A DNA stretch of 64,000 nucleotides, from assembly GCA_015680685.1 (NCBI GenBank), contig MNCI01037953.1:1803424-1867423 (forward strand), read 5' to 3'. The notes under the pieces were generated by a model. It worked only from the letters and a program-made list of their open reading frames with translations. It searched no databases and was not told where the DNA came from. The position numbers were made by a program, and so were the translations under genes. The DNA comes from Gnetum montanum (lineage: Eukaryota; Streptophyta; Gnetopsida; Gnetales; Gnetaceae). Of the stretch, positions 46,634-58,812 are shown one piece after another (position 1 is the first letter of the stretch; each line of letters begins with the position of its first letter).

Positions 46634-48979
46634 AACATAGAAATGGAACTCATTCTTGAAGTAAGTATTACACTTGTATTAGGATTAGGAAGTTTCATTG
46701 AGATCTCTTATGTGTGAACTTTTATCTAACTTGAAGGATTTTCCTCTTCACATGGTAAAGAGAAGGATGTAAATCCAATCCTATGATTCTTATGTTTGCA
46801 CTTGTAGCAAAATTACCTACCATGAGACCTCAAACGTTTTCTTACAAAAACATCAATAGATGAGTACTAATATTTCCTAGATGCATGGATAGAAGCAAGA
46901 TCACTCTAGTAGATAATATTACATGATTTGGCCTACCTTCATTGTGACTAACTAGGTTTCACACCTTGCATGGGACCAGAAAGTAAAAGCTACTGCTATT
47001 ATTGATGGGAAGTTTGGTTAGCAGGATTGTTGGAAGTAGATAGGTACTATTGAGGTATCATCATTGGGGATTGATAAGTAACTACTAGCGCATCATAAAA
47101 GTATGAATTGGACAAAGGCACAATTTGTTATTGCATCAAAGTTGGAAGATTCCATGGAGCAACACCCCAAGGATTTGGAGCTTGCCATTATTAGTATTGT
47201 TGCATGGAATGTAGATAAGCACCACCAGGATAGTATTAATGGCTAGGTTATAGAATCCTCCTTGTATACCTCTTGAAAAATCTATAATTCAAAGGTACCA
47301 CAGATCATTCCATCTCATTAATCATGTGATCTTTAATTGGACCATACTAAGAACCATGAGAGTATATGTAGGATTCACACATATCCTCATCATTGAAGGA
47401 TGAGAAAACCTCATTTGAATACTCTTGAATTCTTTTAGAGTAATAGAGCTTTACTTAATCATTATCATTATACCACTTTCTATGTTCTTGTGGTGAAACT
47501 ACTTTGGTTGTAACTTCAACCACCTTACCCTTCACATCCTTGAGAGTAATGGTCATATTTTCATTCATCATGCCTTAAAATCAGTCTACATAGTGGGTCA
47601 AGTCTATTAATGCTTTGTTTATTCTAATCTAACCTTATGTTAGAACTTCAACTATAGGGGAAGGTTCAAAACTAGCTTCAATATTTTTATCCTCCTATCT
47701 ATGCAATGGATCATAATTATACTCCTTAGCTAATTATCGCTTCCATCATTTACATTCCATCCTAGTAATGGTATTTAAGAGAACTTTGATTTGCTCCATG
47801 GAATTTTTGTGCATCTAGTCCATCACATACATGCCCATGTGCTCTCTTGTTTCATATCATATCCCTATTACAATGTGCATTAACTACTTTCTTCAACTAA
47901 AACCATGGTTTGAACAATGATGTGAAATTTTCATATACCTCTCCATGGTAATGTCAAGAGGCTCATGGGCTCCTTGTCTCCATCTAGCCATCTCCTTTCA
48001 AATGTTTGAAATTTACACATATGTTTGAAATTTTTTATAAAATATTTTGACCATATCTATTCATCTTTAAATCAATATAGAATGAAACAACTTATACCAA
48101 GTTTCCACATGTTCGATGAAGGTGTAGAGAAACAACTACAAATTTTGCCAATTACTCACAATTCCTTGAAGATAGTAAGCATTTTAAAACACTTACATAT
48201 GAGTCTAGGGATCATCATTGGTATATCCTCTATATGTTGTTATATCAACCATTTTGTTCCATTTAATTCTATTATCATGAACATGCTTCCTTGAAATATG
48301 TATAGCTTTAGTTAATTTCTAATAATCATCCTAGTCAAATAAGTCAAATAAAGGGAAATCATCATTACCACTAGTAGGCCTAGATAAATGAAAATGTTGG
48401 AACTTGAAAAAAGATGCCAATGTTTTGGGCTACACATGAAGTGAAAGTACTTGACCATGGGTCTTCATGATGGGATGACCCTTTGCCTTTCTTATTTACT
48501 TTAGTTTCTTGCTCCTCATCTAAATGATTAGATGAAAAGTTGCAATTAGCCTCTTATTTTACCATTTGATCCTAAAGATATTTCATGTACAAAGGCTCAT
48601 AGTCATTAAACATGGGCTCATGAGTTTTATACATAGTGCATTCATCCTCTAAACCTATATTGATTAACACATCAATGAGATCATTTTGTGTAGTCACAAA
48701 TGCAACCCTTGAGAATTGATCATGAGCATCTCTTCATGTTCCCTCCTTATCTTGATGATAATCCAACATAACCAAATCAAGGGTCTTATTATTTGAATGC
48801 TTAAAAATGATAAAATCCCTTCACCTTTTTGGTGCATTACTAGAGATATTTAGTTCTTAGTCTATCTTCCATCTTGTTCATTTTCATAACTTACACACAC
48901 AACACTAAAACATACACTTAATTTGAATGAATGTTAAAATTAAGAATGTACAAGTATTTCTAGATAATTCACTAACATC
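46634..48979 (-). pseudogene. E: minus-strand gag remnant related to the A/B/C family
   Basis: Reading the minus strand from 48290 to 47800, text includes QGIVSNWQNL, FIEHVETWYKLFHSI and KIFYKKFQTYV, then MARWRQGAHEPLDITMERY, NHGFS and ETREHMGMY. These align with copy A EWKHEPLNMALERY, GHGFF and ETRETLGMY. Many stops. The element's 3' part is missing: the sequence meets the D 3' LTR at 46633. Probably an old Athila-type relative. Confidence 0.6.
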
Positions 48980-48999
48980 CTCCCCAAAAATAGTGCTAA
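48980..48999 (-). other. Degenerate tRNA-Asp-type PBS of E
   Basis: On the minus strand: TTAGCACTATTTTTGGGGAG, recognisable against TTGGCACCGTTGCCGGGGAG of the A/B/C family. It follows an LTR end reading CTTATCA. Confidence 0.55.
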
Positions 49000-49674
49000 T
49001 GATAAGGATCCCAGTAGTTTTAAATTAATGGGATTTATGATGCAAATTGCAATGTGATCTGATCATAAACTTTGAGGATGATGTTGAGTGGAATGCTAAG
49101 AATACTTGCATATATCATTACTTTCAAGAAATATAAACAATATTATAATACATATGATACTAAGAAAATGCTTAGAACTAAGCTCATTTCATATGAAGAT
49201 CATCTTGAGTAGTTATAGTCTTTGCAACACAATGACAAGGGTTCGCTAATGCCTAGATGTTAATAGAGGTTCATCAGCATAGCCTAAGCATCCAAGGATA
49301 CCCTGAAGAAGGCCAATAGATAAAGATGATTAAAGTAGGGTACTAAGAAGGGTTCATTAGTTCCCCTACACTAATGTAGAAGGTGTGATAGTGCATTTCT
49401 ACCCCCTGACACTTGTCCAACTCTTTTCATATGAAGCCAAGATGCTAGGAAACATGTCGAAGCCTTCCAAGGATCTCTGAAAGAAGTCAAAAATATCTCA
49501 AAAACCCTAAAACATGCACCAAACTTAAAAGTGTGAATTGGAAGGTCATGAGGCAAACTTGGGAGGTAGAAAACCTAACCATATGCATGAAAATCATAAA
49601 CACAAGATACATGACACACATCCCGAATCTAGGACTTACAATTAACTTACAAAATGCCATTGGATGACTCATCA
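49000..49674 (-). repeat. E 5' LTR (about 675 bp)
   Basis: On the minus strand it would start TGATGAGTCATCC at 49674 and end CTTATCA at 49000, the same terminal bases as LTRs A, B and C. The body is not visibly similar and lacks the GATATC array. No partner LTR was found in the window, so the boundaries rest on ends plus PBS. Confidence 0.5.
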
Positions 49675-52600
49675 ATTATAATCCAAAATGTGTCCATTTG
49701 ATCATATTTCACTTATGATAGAATTTCAATTACATCCTTTAATCTGTAGTGGAAGATAAAAATTAAGGAGTTTCTTAATCTATCTTTTATTTTTTTATAT
49801 TTTATTAAATTTATATTTTAAAATTGGATAAGTAAAATATTCTTGAGTATTACAAGTTGAAAATAAGAATTTAATCTAGCTTCACTTAGGTAAATAAAGA
49901 ACAAAATATGCACATAGTGAAAGTTTAGCTAGGATTTGTGATTAGTGGCAAAAGAATCAATGTAAATTATTGACATCCCTTTAGATATTTTTTTCACTTA
50001 TACTTTTATTTTAAAAATAAGCAAAGGGAATCTTAAATCTAAAACTCCATTTAAAAAAGTAAAAAGAAAATCATTGGGACATGAAAAAAAATCCTTAATG
50101 TAGAATTATTTGAAAATAAAAGAAAGTTAAGGGGATAGTTTTCATGTCCTCATTTCCAAATGATACTATTTAGTAACCATGATGGTTTTGTTTTATAATA
50201 AGAAGTTGAAATTAATGTAATAAGATCCTTAATGAAAGGGAAGCTTGTAAAACAAGCATGTCTTTTTAGATAACCTTTAGGGATTTAACCTATGGCATTT
50301 ATACCGAATAATTAATGGTCATGCCAACATGGAGTTGTAAAGCTAGTAAAGGCATGTAATAGGTACAAGGTAAATCAAGATAGGAAGGGACCTAACCACT
50401 ACTTTCGGATGAGTCTAGGCCTAATTATGATAGTAGAGTTGGATTACATCTAACGATAGATGTTGAAGGAAGATAACACCAAGGATCCCTTAGAACATGA
50501 CCCAAATATACTTGTTCAATTATAATTTCTTTATTAATGTAATTTCTTTTTATATTCTTCTACATTTTTCCTATTATGTTCAATATGCATAATATCAAAT
50601 GTAATGTATATTTGACGTTTACCATAACATCAAGGAAAGGGATGTCATAGTATTGGCTATGTCTTAGGGTATATAGAGTAAAAAAATAGAAAACATTTTC
50701 AGATTCTAATATATTTTGAATGATATTTAGGTTAGAGAAATTTGAAAAATAAGAAAATGGATATTTTAGAAATAGGAATGAATCCCACCTAGAGAACATA
50801 TAATATAAAGGTTTTAGTTCTAAGTATAAAATGAAAGAGAAAACACTCACTCCTAGCTTAAAATTAAAGTATGGATACTTAGCTTTAATACATTTTTTAC
50901 ATAATTTCTTAAGGTCCATTTTAGAGTATTTTTAATATACATTTATAGATAGGTTTTTACAACATGTTTTATAAAATATATATTTTCATATTTACATAGA
51001 ATTTTTCCTATTTATATAAATCTAAAAAATACAGAAGTTCTTTGATGCATAGAAGAAATTACCATTTTTTCAAGAATATTCCACTCCATTTTTATTAATT
51101 TCTTAATGAAAACAAGTTCTTTTCATGTTTTCTTTTTGGAAAAAGGAGATTTTGATTGTATAATGACCAAGATACATTTATAATTTCTTGTTATAATCTT
51201 ATCATTTAAAGAGATCCTTTGATACATGTCATTGCATATATTGCATCACCATAGAGTAGCAAAGTCTTTACTTATTAAATTAAAATTTACAATAATGTAA
51301 AGAAATTTATATAGCAGTGTTTTGCAAATTTGAAAAAGAATAGGCCTCATTTGTAATAGGACCTACACATAGGTGGTTGTTGAGTTGTAGTAGAGAAAGC
51401 TTTAAAGTCTTTTTGAAAATATTCAATTCTTCAATATATAATACTTTCCTTAAATTTTATAGTGATTACTAATAGTGATGAGGTAGTGGTAAATGACCAT
51501 TAGCTCAATATAATCAATGTTGAAGTAGTGATGACAAATTATGAGTGGACTATGCCTAGTAATGATAGACCACAAGTGGATTGCAATCAGACATATAATA
51601 GTAGTGATAAATCATAGACTACAACTAGTGATTAGATCTTAATTTTTTTTTATCATTTTTGTAAGTTAATTGAAACTTATGATATTCTAAATTTCAAACC
51701 ATGAGACAATCATGACTTTTAGTAATACCCCAAATTTTTTTTTTCTAAAACTCAAATTCTACTTCAAGCAACTTGAATTCAAATTTAATCATTCTCAAAG
51801 TTTCTCCAAATCTTTAGTTGATGATTTTTTATTTTTTTGAAGACATCAAATATTTATACTAAATTTTTTAATAAAAAATCTTGGTAAATTCTATATATGA
51901 GTTATTTATTTATTTTCACTAGCATCAGCAATGCATATAAACTTCTCAATCTTTAAGAATTTCTTCATTTATCATTAAATTTGTAATTGTTCAATCTTGG
52001 GGCCAATCTTGGATTGGGTAAGGTAGTTAAAAAAATTAATTTTTAAGGAGTATTTGGAGTCAAAATCAAGTACATCCATCCATCAAATACTGTATTTTAA
52101 TTTTCATAAAATAAACTTTTAGACTTTAATACTAGGAGCCTTCTTGACCAAGATGATAAGAGGTCTATTAATTGTATAGGTAGTGAATTGGTTGTAAATA
52201 CCAAAAATGATAATAAAGTGAATTGCAAAGTTTACTCATGTATATCATTGTGTAATAAATCAAAATATTATAATACATATGATACAAGTGAGAAAACCCA
52301 TGATACCACAATAGGGAAATGATAGTTTTATAATTTTATAATTTTTATGTATTTTATAAATGTAAATAATACAATGATAATTAAAACCTATTGTAATCCC
52401 TTATGGGTTAGGTGCAACATGCACACATGGAAAAGAAATAAAACACACCTTCACTATACAATTCCTTATAGGATAAGTACAACCTAGAAATCAAATACAT
52501 ATGAAAATTGTGTCATAATCCCTTATGGAATAGGTGTGACACTAATACATGAAAGTGATAAAATCTCCTTAGTTATACACTTAATGGCCCAACATCATTT

Positions 52601-55495
52601 TGTATAGGTAAAACCTTAGACAAGGTAGAATCATTGTAAAACTGCACACAACTATGCTAATCTATTTAAAGAAATAAAATTAATTATAATTTCTAAATTT
52701 AATAAATAACATCAAGGTTCAGTAAAATAAATTAAAAAATTTAATGAAATCAAATGAGCTTTATTCATTATGTAAATGGTTCTTATCTACAAAAGGATAA
52801 TAGCACTTTGATAGAGTCTCACTACATGGTGAAGTGATGACTCAAAATGTAAAAGAAAATAAATTACAAACTTATCCAAGGGGAGGAGAAGCTCTTATAT
52901 TAAAGAAATTAAAGATGACTTTGATTTTTTCCTTTTGGGTATTTATAGTTTTCAAGTTTGTAATAGAAGTGATGAGGAGATGCACTTAGTAAGATAACGC
53001 ATCATGTGATGTAGTCTATCACATGAGAAAGCACATAACATCATGAAGTGCATAAGGTGAGAGAGCATACCATGTAAAGAAGTAAACTTTGTAAGGCAAT
53101 ACACATGGTAAGATAGCACATTATGTGATGGAACACTAATGATGTATTACCACTAACCAAAACAAGCCTAAACTCTAGGTTTAAGTATTTAAAAATAAAT
53201 ATATGCATCTGAGCTTATAAAAATTATACAAAATTGTCACTAGATGTCTCATAATTCCTCTAAAATTTAATTAATCTAGTTCCTTGGCTTACAACAATAA
53301 AAATTAGACTAGACATAGCTTAACATTCGATCAATGTAGAGGAGTCATAATAAGATATGACAAAAGACAAAACATAGACTTGCCACCATAAGAAGAAGCA
53401 CTAAGAGATGGTGGCTATGGTGAAGCAACTCCTCACATGCCTAATGTGTACTAAGGATATGCTAGATATTTTTGGAATTACTCCTTTAAGCTTCTCACGC
53501 TTGCTTGAAAAATCCTACTTTGGTTCCACATCAATCCTTACTTCCATAATTATTCCTAACATAGTTACTTACTTTGTAGTTTGTATTAATCATGGTATCA
53601 ACTTTCTTACATGAGCTCATGTTGCATGAGTTCTCTTTGACATTCTCTAAATTAATGGAATCTATCAATGGATCATTTAACTTTACTTCTAGTAGTTGTT
53701 GTTATGCATATTTTACACTTGGTATTCAAGGAACAAGATTTGTGATGTCCATATCTTCTTGGTTCTAGAGGTTCAACCTAATCAATAGTAGCAAATAGTT
53801 TGAATGGTTTCTATCTTTTAGCTAGTTCAACTACCAAGGCTTGAGGTTCTTTGAGTTTAAGTAGTTGTGGTCTTCAATACATGAAATACAATTATTAGAA
53901 CCTAATTCTCTATGAAAAATACTAAACAATCATTTAAGTTCAATGAGATTCTATACCACCATTGCAAAAAATGTTCGGAGGAATAATAGAAGATATAAAA
54001 TTTAAGGATAACATGTGAAACATTATCACAATTAAGGTTTTAGTGCATGTAGGTATGTAAAATGAGATATAAAAATTTTCAAAAATCATACCTAATTTTG
54101 TTCCTCTTCCACACAACTGAGGTAAAAGACACTATACTTAAATAAGAAAAATATACATTAACACCAATGAAAAGGGTACAATAATGAAATATACTACAAG
54201 ATTTAGCTTTAAACCCTAGTTAGTAGTAAAAAACGACAAGATTTTAGTCCAATGCATGGAAATTTTTTTTAAGAAATTTAATTATCATGAATGATGACAC
54301 AACAAAGATAAAACTTGAATAATTGCAAGATCACATCATTAAAAGGTTATAAAGAAAAATAAAAATAAAAGCAAATGACCATAAAGGATTAAAATTAAAG
54401 TTATAAATTAAATAAGTGATTAAATATAGGCAAGAAAAGAAATGTCTTAGTTAATCATTAATACTAAAGAAGTCATCACTCCTTAAGCATGATACTAATG
54501 AAGTGCTTTATGAAAATTCAACCATTGCCATCTTATATGAAATTAAGCATCCAACTCACTTGCTCATAATGTTGAGCCATCAAGAATTCACAAGTAGATC
54601 CTTCCCATAGTAGGTTCCTACATTTATTCCCATGAAAATCTTATTAGTAAGATACATGTGGATTTTTTATAATTGATGAGGCATCAACATCGAATGCGAG
54701 TCCACCCCTTGAATGATTAATTTCATCCTCTACTTCACTATTGTTAAACTCCTACATGCATAATGATGAACTAGAGATGGTGCAATAATAAAAAGAAATA
54801 TGGAGAACTCAAATGGATAGAGAGAAGAAAGAAAATTATAACATCAATGGATCCCTAGTTAGTAATTTAATTAGCTCATTGAGGCATGAAAGCATTTACC
54901 ATAGTTCACAATGGATCTTTTGCTAGTTCTCTTTACCACTACTTTCTCAGCTAGTAAGATAGTCCTCCAAGTTTCCCTTCAAAGATGTAAGATGGCACCA
55001 CCACTTTTAATACCATTTATTTCTAATTATTCCATAGTCTAACCATTGATGAAGCTATATCAAGTAAAGTACTACAAATTCATCTAGAAGTTCAAGAATC
55101 TAGTTTGATTTCCTCTCTCCTTGCACATATGTAGGATAGGATCTTAAATTTTTTGATATTGAAAACATCTCTTTAGTCTCTTTGGTTGTGATAAACATTC
55201 AAATCCACATATTGTACTTGGAATGGACAATGAACATAGGGATTTCTTATCATGGTTATTTTTAAAATCCTTGGACTAGGATTTGACTAAAAGTAGCATT
55301 TAAATTCATCAAATTTTCCTCCAAATGTAACTTCTAAGTATTCAAATCCACTAGATCTAGGGGAGTGCAACAATTGATTATTATAGAAATGCATTTACTT
55401 GGTCTTCATAAATAACCTAGTGAGTTACTTATAGATAAATCATCTCTTTTAAATGGTAAAGCTACCAATTTCAGAGGCATAGATACAAATGTATT
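49675..55495. other. A+T-rich unassigned region
   Basis: No gene or complete element recognised. The longest frame is 50560-50919 (minus, 119 codons, very rich in F/Y/L/I), with no known motif. Short repeats occur at 52390-52560 and 52975-53130. A ~30-base match (ATATTATAATACATATGATAC) links 52265 to 49141 in the E LTR. The gag-like or pol-like text I looked for at 53400-55100 was not convincing. Probably very old repeat remnants. Confidence 0.35.
52390..52560. repeat. Three imperfect ~70-base units
   Basis: TAATCCCTTATGGGTTAGGTG (about 52393), AATTCCTTATAGGATAAGTA (about 52460) and TAATCCCTTATGGAATAGGT (about 52527) each begin a unit with CACACC/GCACAC or ACATATG-type words. Confidence 0.5.
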
Positions 55496-56362
55496 TGATG
55501 AATCATGATTCATTAGACCACAATATTGCATACACGATATCGCGTACGTGATATCAGGTACACGATATTGCGGCTTGGCTAGCAATATCATATATGCAAT
55601 ATCACGGTTCTCATGTGAGCCTATAAATACACAATGGGGCACACTGGAAAGAAGTTAGTTTTTTTAGTAAGTTAGTTTCAGTCAGTAGATAGAAGTTAGT
55701 TCATTTTTAGTCCTTCTCAACCCTTTCTCCCAGAGCATGCCCATAGTGTGATGATTGTAATTGTACAACACCTTTATTCGAGTGTGACATACTTGGACAC
55801 GCACATGATCGAAAATAAAGATCAAGATTACTTCATCATTGTAGAATTCACTTATTTTAATTATTTAATTTTTATTGTTATTTATTTCTTTCATAGTTAA
55901 TATCTCTTCACCCTAAACTCCTTAAATGTGGAATGAGTATGACTTAATCACGAGCATTCAAGTGTGACTACTTGGTATCCCAGTAGCGTACCTAGGACAT
56001 GTGCTTGGTAATCCTAGCAGTAGTTGTACATGAGGTCCAAGATGTGTACGAACAATTAAGGAATAGACGCTCATCACACTTAGGCTAACTTAGCTCTTTC
56101 TCCCTTTTCCTCCTAGCTTAATTAAAGTTATTTTCCATTACCTCCAGGAGTAGCACTAGGTTAGAAACCACATTGTACACCTCACTCTAAACTAAACCAT
56201 ACATGAGAAAGTAAATACTAGTCTAGGTGGGAAGATAGTGAACTGCAATCAATGAGTAACTATCTAGATACCACAACTAGCCATTCTACGAAGTTCAACT
56301 GGATCGTGCGTGAAATGCTCGTATTCATATGGTTGAGTGTAGGGGTACCTCACCACTCATCA
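55496..56362 (+). repeat. Copy C 5' LTR (867 bp)
   Basis: Starts TGATGAATCATG and ends CACTCATCA. GATATC words at 55522-55603, TATAAATAC at 55622. The R/U5 part matches A and B. Confidence 0.9.
55522..55630 (+). promoter_or_regulatory. GATATC array and TATA box of copy C 5' LTR
   Basis: GATATC GCGTACGT GATATC AGGTACAC GATATT: 14-bp steps, then a 20-bp step, then AATATC ATATATGC AATATC, 14 bp apart again. TATA follows 19 bases after the last word. Copy C 3' LTR has the same plan (63750-63831). Confidence 0.65.
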
Positions 56363-56382
56363 TTGGCACCGTTGCTAGGAAT
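56363..56382 (+). other. Primer-binding site, tRNA-Asp type (copy C)
   Basis: TTGGCACCGTTGCTAGGAAT directly after the LTR end; the first 13 bases match the family consensus. Confidence 0.8.
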
Positions 56383-56499
56383 GGTGTTAGTTATTTAGAC
56401 TAGTTATATCATACAAGATCACTATAAAAAGTATTAATGATATATATTTTAGAAAAAAAATTAAATTAAATTCAATTAAGTCACACACCACTCACAACA

Positions 56500-58812
56500 A
56501 TGTCTCTCTCACAAGACTCTAACAACGCAACAATGAGTAAGGCAATTCATTAGAGAACCAACATATTATATGATGATGAAGATAAATTTTGGAGTACTCA
56601 ACCTTATGTAGGCATCCCTTACGTTCATGAACACTCCAATGATACTCAAAGACTTTCGTCATCCAACTCTGAAACCTCTAGTAAGGATGAGACATCCCAT
56701 AGAATGAGGAGGCTCGAAAGGCATAGGACCTTCTCAGTAACTAACAAGAATATGTTAGGGGATGATTGGAAGACTTACAAAAGTCATAATGAGTTTTACA
56801 GTTCCCTCTCATCCTCTACTCCTTCAACGTCAAATTGTGACATGGATGACTATCTTTCAAGGGATCGACGTAGAACTAAAACTCGAGCTCACAAAGAAAA
56901 TCGAGAATGCCAACATGAACGAGGACAACATCACCTCAACTTGCAAACTCACAACCTACTTTGTGATGATGAACCCCTACTAGCCACTAAGAGCCTAACA
57001 CATATACAAGAGGTTTTTCAAATATCCCATAGGCATTGCAAGGAAAGCTGTCTACCCAAGCTTGACTTAAACAACTTGCCCAAATTTGTAGGAGGCTATG
57101 ATTCAAATCCGCAACAACATTTACGAGCCTTCTACGATGCCTGTGCATGGAACAACAATGATAATGGGTGGAAAAAACTTAAGCTATTTCCTATGACACT
57201 CATTGGCAATGCAAAGGTATGGTATAGGTCCTTAAAACCAAAATCAATCCATAGTTGGCCAACAATGGTAGAACTCTTTACTGAACGATATCAAACCTAT
57301 GCTAGAGTGTTAGCCTTAAGGAGACAAATCCAAGAATGGAAACAAGGGCAACATGAAACCTTGGACATGGCCTTAGAAAGATAATATTATTTGTTAAAAA
57401 ATGCCTAGGCCATGGATTCTCTGAGGAAAGGCTAATGTACCACATCATAGATGGGCTCTGTAATGAAACAAGGGAAACCCTAGGGATGTATGCCCAAGGT
57501 CAACTATACGAGCTACAAACCCATCAACTCCAAGAGCTTATTAAGTAGGTAGAAAAATAAGAAGGAGAAATGGCTATATGGGACAATGTTGAAAGCTTTC
57601 AATAGGACCAAAATCTTGAATTAGAAAGGGTCCACGATCATGAAGAGGAGAAATCAACTCACCTCAAGGAGGTGAAATCATCTTTGCCAATACTACAATC
57701 ACTAGATGAAATCGAGGCAAAGATCAATACGATGATGGAATGGATGCATGGAAAATATGGAGAATATGCTAACAATAGTAGAGGCACAACTATGACAAAT
57801 CAAGAAATAGAATAGGACACCACGCAACAATCAAAACAAAGGGTAGAAGATAATAAGAATAAGAACTCAACTGCCAACTTCACATATCAATGCAACGTCT
57901 ATCTGTATGATCACACCAAAGGCCAATGCCTAGTTTTGTCACATTTACATGAGCATTGGGAGGGAATGTTACACCCAAATTTCATAAAGAAATATTGGGT
58001 TCAACCATAATGGCAAAAGCCCCAGTCATGGGGGAAACCATCACCAACCTGACCATATCCTTTGTATGTCCCAACATCAAATGCTTACTATGTTCAACAC
58101 CCTATTTCTCCAAATGGATCATCATCCTCTACTTCACCTCATCATTATCATTCTTCAGAATACTATCCCCTCATACCCTCTCTACCAAGGTTGCCACCTC
58201 ATGTACCTTAAACTTTTCCTTGACAACAATATTCTCATCCTTCACCTCCTTCTACATTTCCACCAATTGTGCCCAAAGGATTTGCACCATAGCATCAACC
58301 CATAAGTGTTACTTGTCCTTCTACTATCAATAGCAGTGGAGGTCCTCCAAAACACCAAAATAGTCCTTTCTTTAGACATGATCGTAGAAAGAGACACCAT
58401 AGTTTAGGAACCACTCCAAGTCCAACACTATGGTGCATCTTCCTCTTCGAACCCAATGCCTCATGTTACCTTATCAAGGCCACCACTCAATACTCCAAAA
58501 ACCATGAGGCCCAATGAATATAGCCTCATGGGGAGACATGTCGATCCTTGCATACCATCTTATGGTCATGGGTGCCATAGTGGGTTAGCTCCTTATCACA
58601 TGACCACATCTTATAATCTGCCCCACTATGCCTACTACAATCAAGTGTGTGAACCCTAATTTGGGTATATTCCTACCACCACCTCAAAATACACCTGGTG
58701 TTTTGGATATGATTGAACTCCAATGTTTCCAAAATGCTTGGATCCAAACCTTCCATTTATTAATTCTAGCCATGCTCAATAATTTAGCTATGGGAGGTAT
58801 CCTCCATTCTAA
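56500..58812 (+). pseudogene. Copy C gag-like ORF (broken)
   Basis: ATG at 56500 (MSLSQDSNN). The N-terminal part carries a Ser/Thr-rich stretch and a very basic segment (RDRRRTKTRAHKENR), then the gag core: GGYDSNPQQHLRAFYDAC, NGWKKLKLFPM, KVWYRSLKP, WPTMVELFTERYQTYARV, open from 56704 to 57384. Breaks: an early TAG (about 56553), TAA and a frame loss at 57382, the family-wide UAG (57603-57605) and others. The knuckle-like motif reads YQCNVYLYDHTKGQC (second Cys lost). The tail ends YPPF* at 58810-58812. Same architecture as copies A and B. Confidence 0.8.

Noticed and set aside
48025-48294. 89-codon plus frame
   Set aside because: Antisense of the E gag remnant, which explains the sequence better on the minus strand.
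50560-50919. 119-codon minus-strand frame as a possible gene
   Set aside because: Extremely rich in F, Y, L and I as expected from A+T-rich DNA; no domain, no neighbours, no upstream signal recognised.
53400-55100. Possible minus-strand pol text
   Set aside because: No RT, RNase H or integrase motif could be read; isolated words only.
55406-55642. 78-codon minus frame across the copy C LTR start
   Set aside because: Shadow of LTR DNA; covers the GATATC array and crosses the element boundary.
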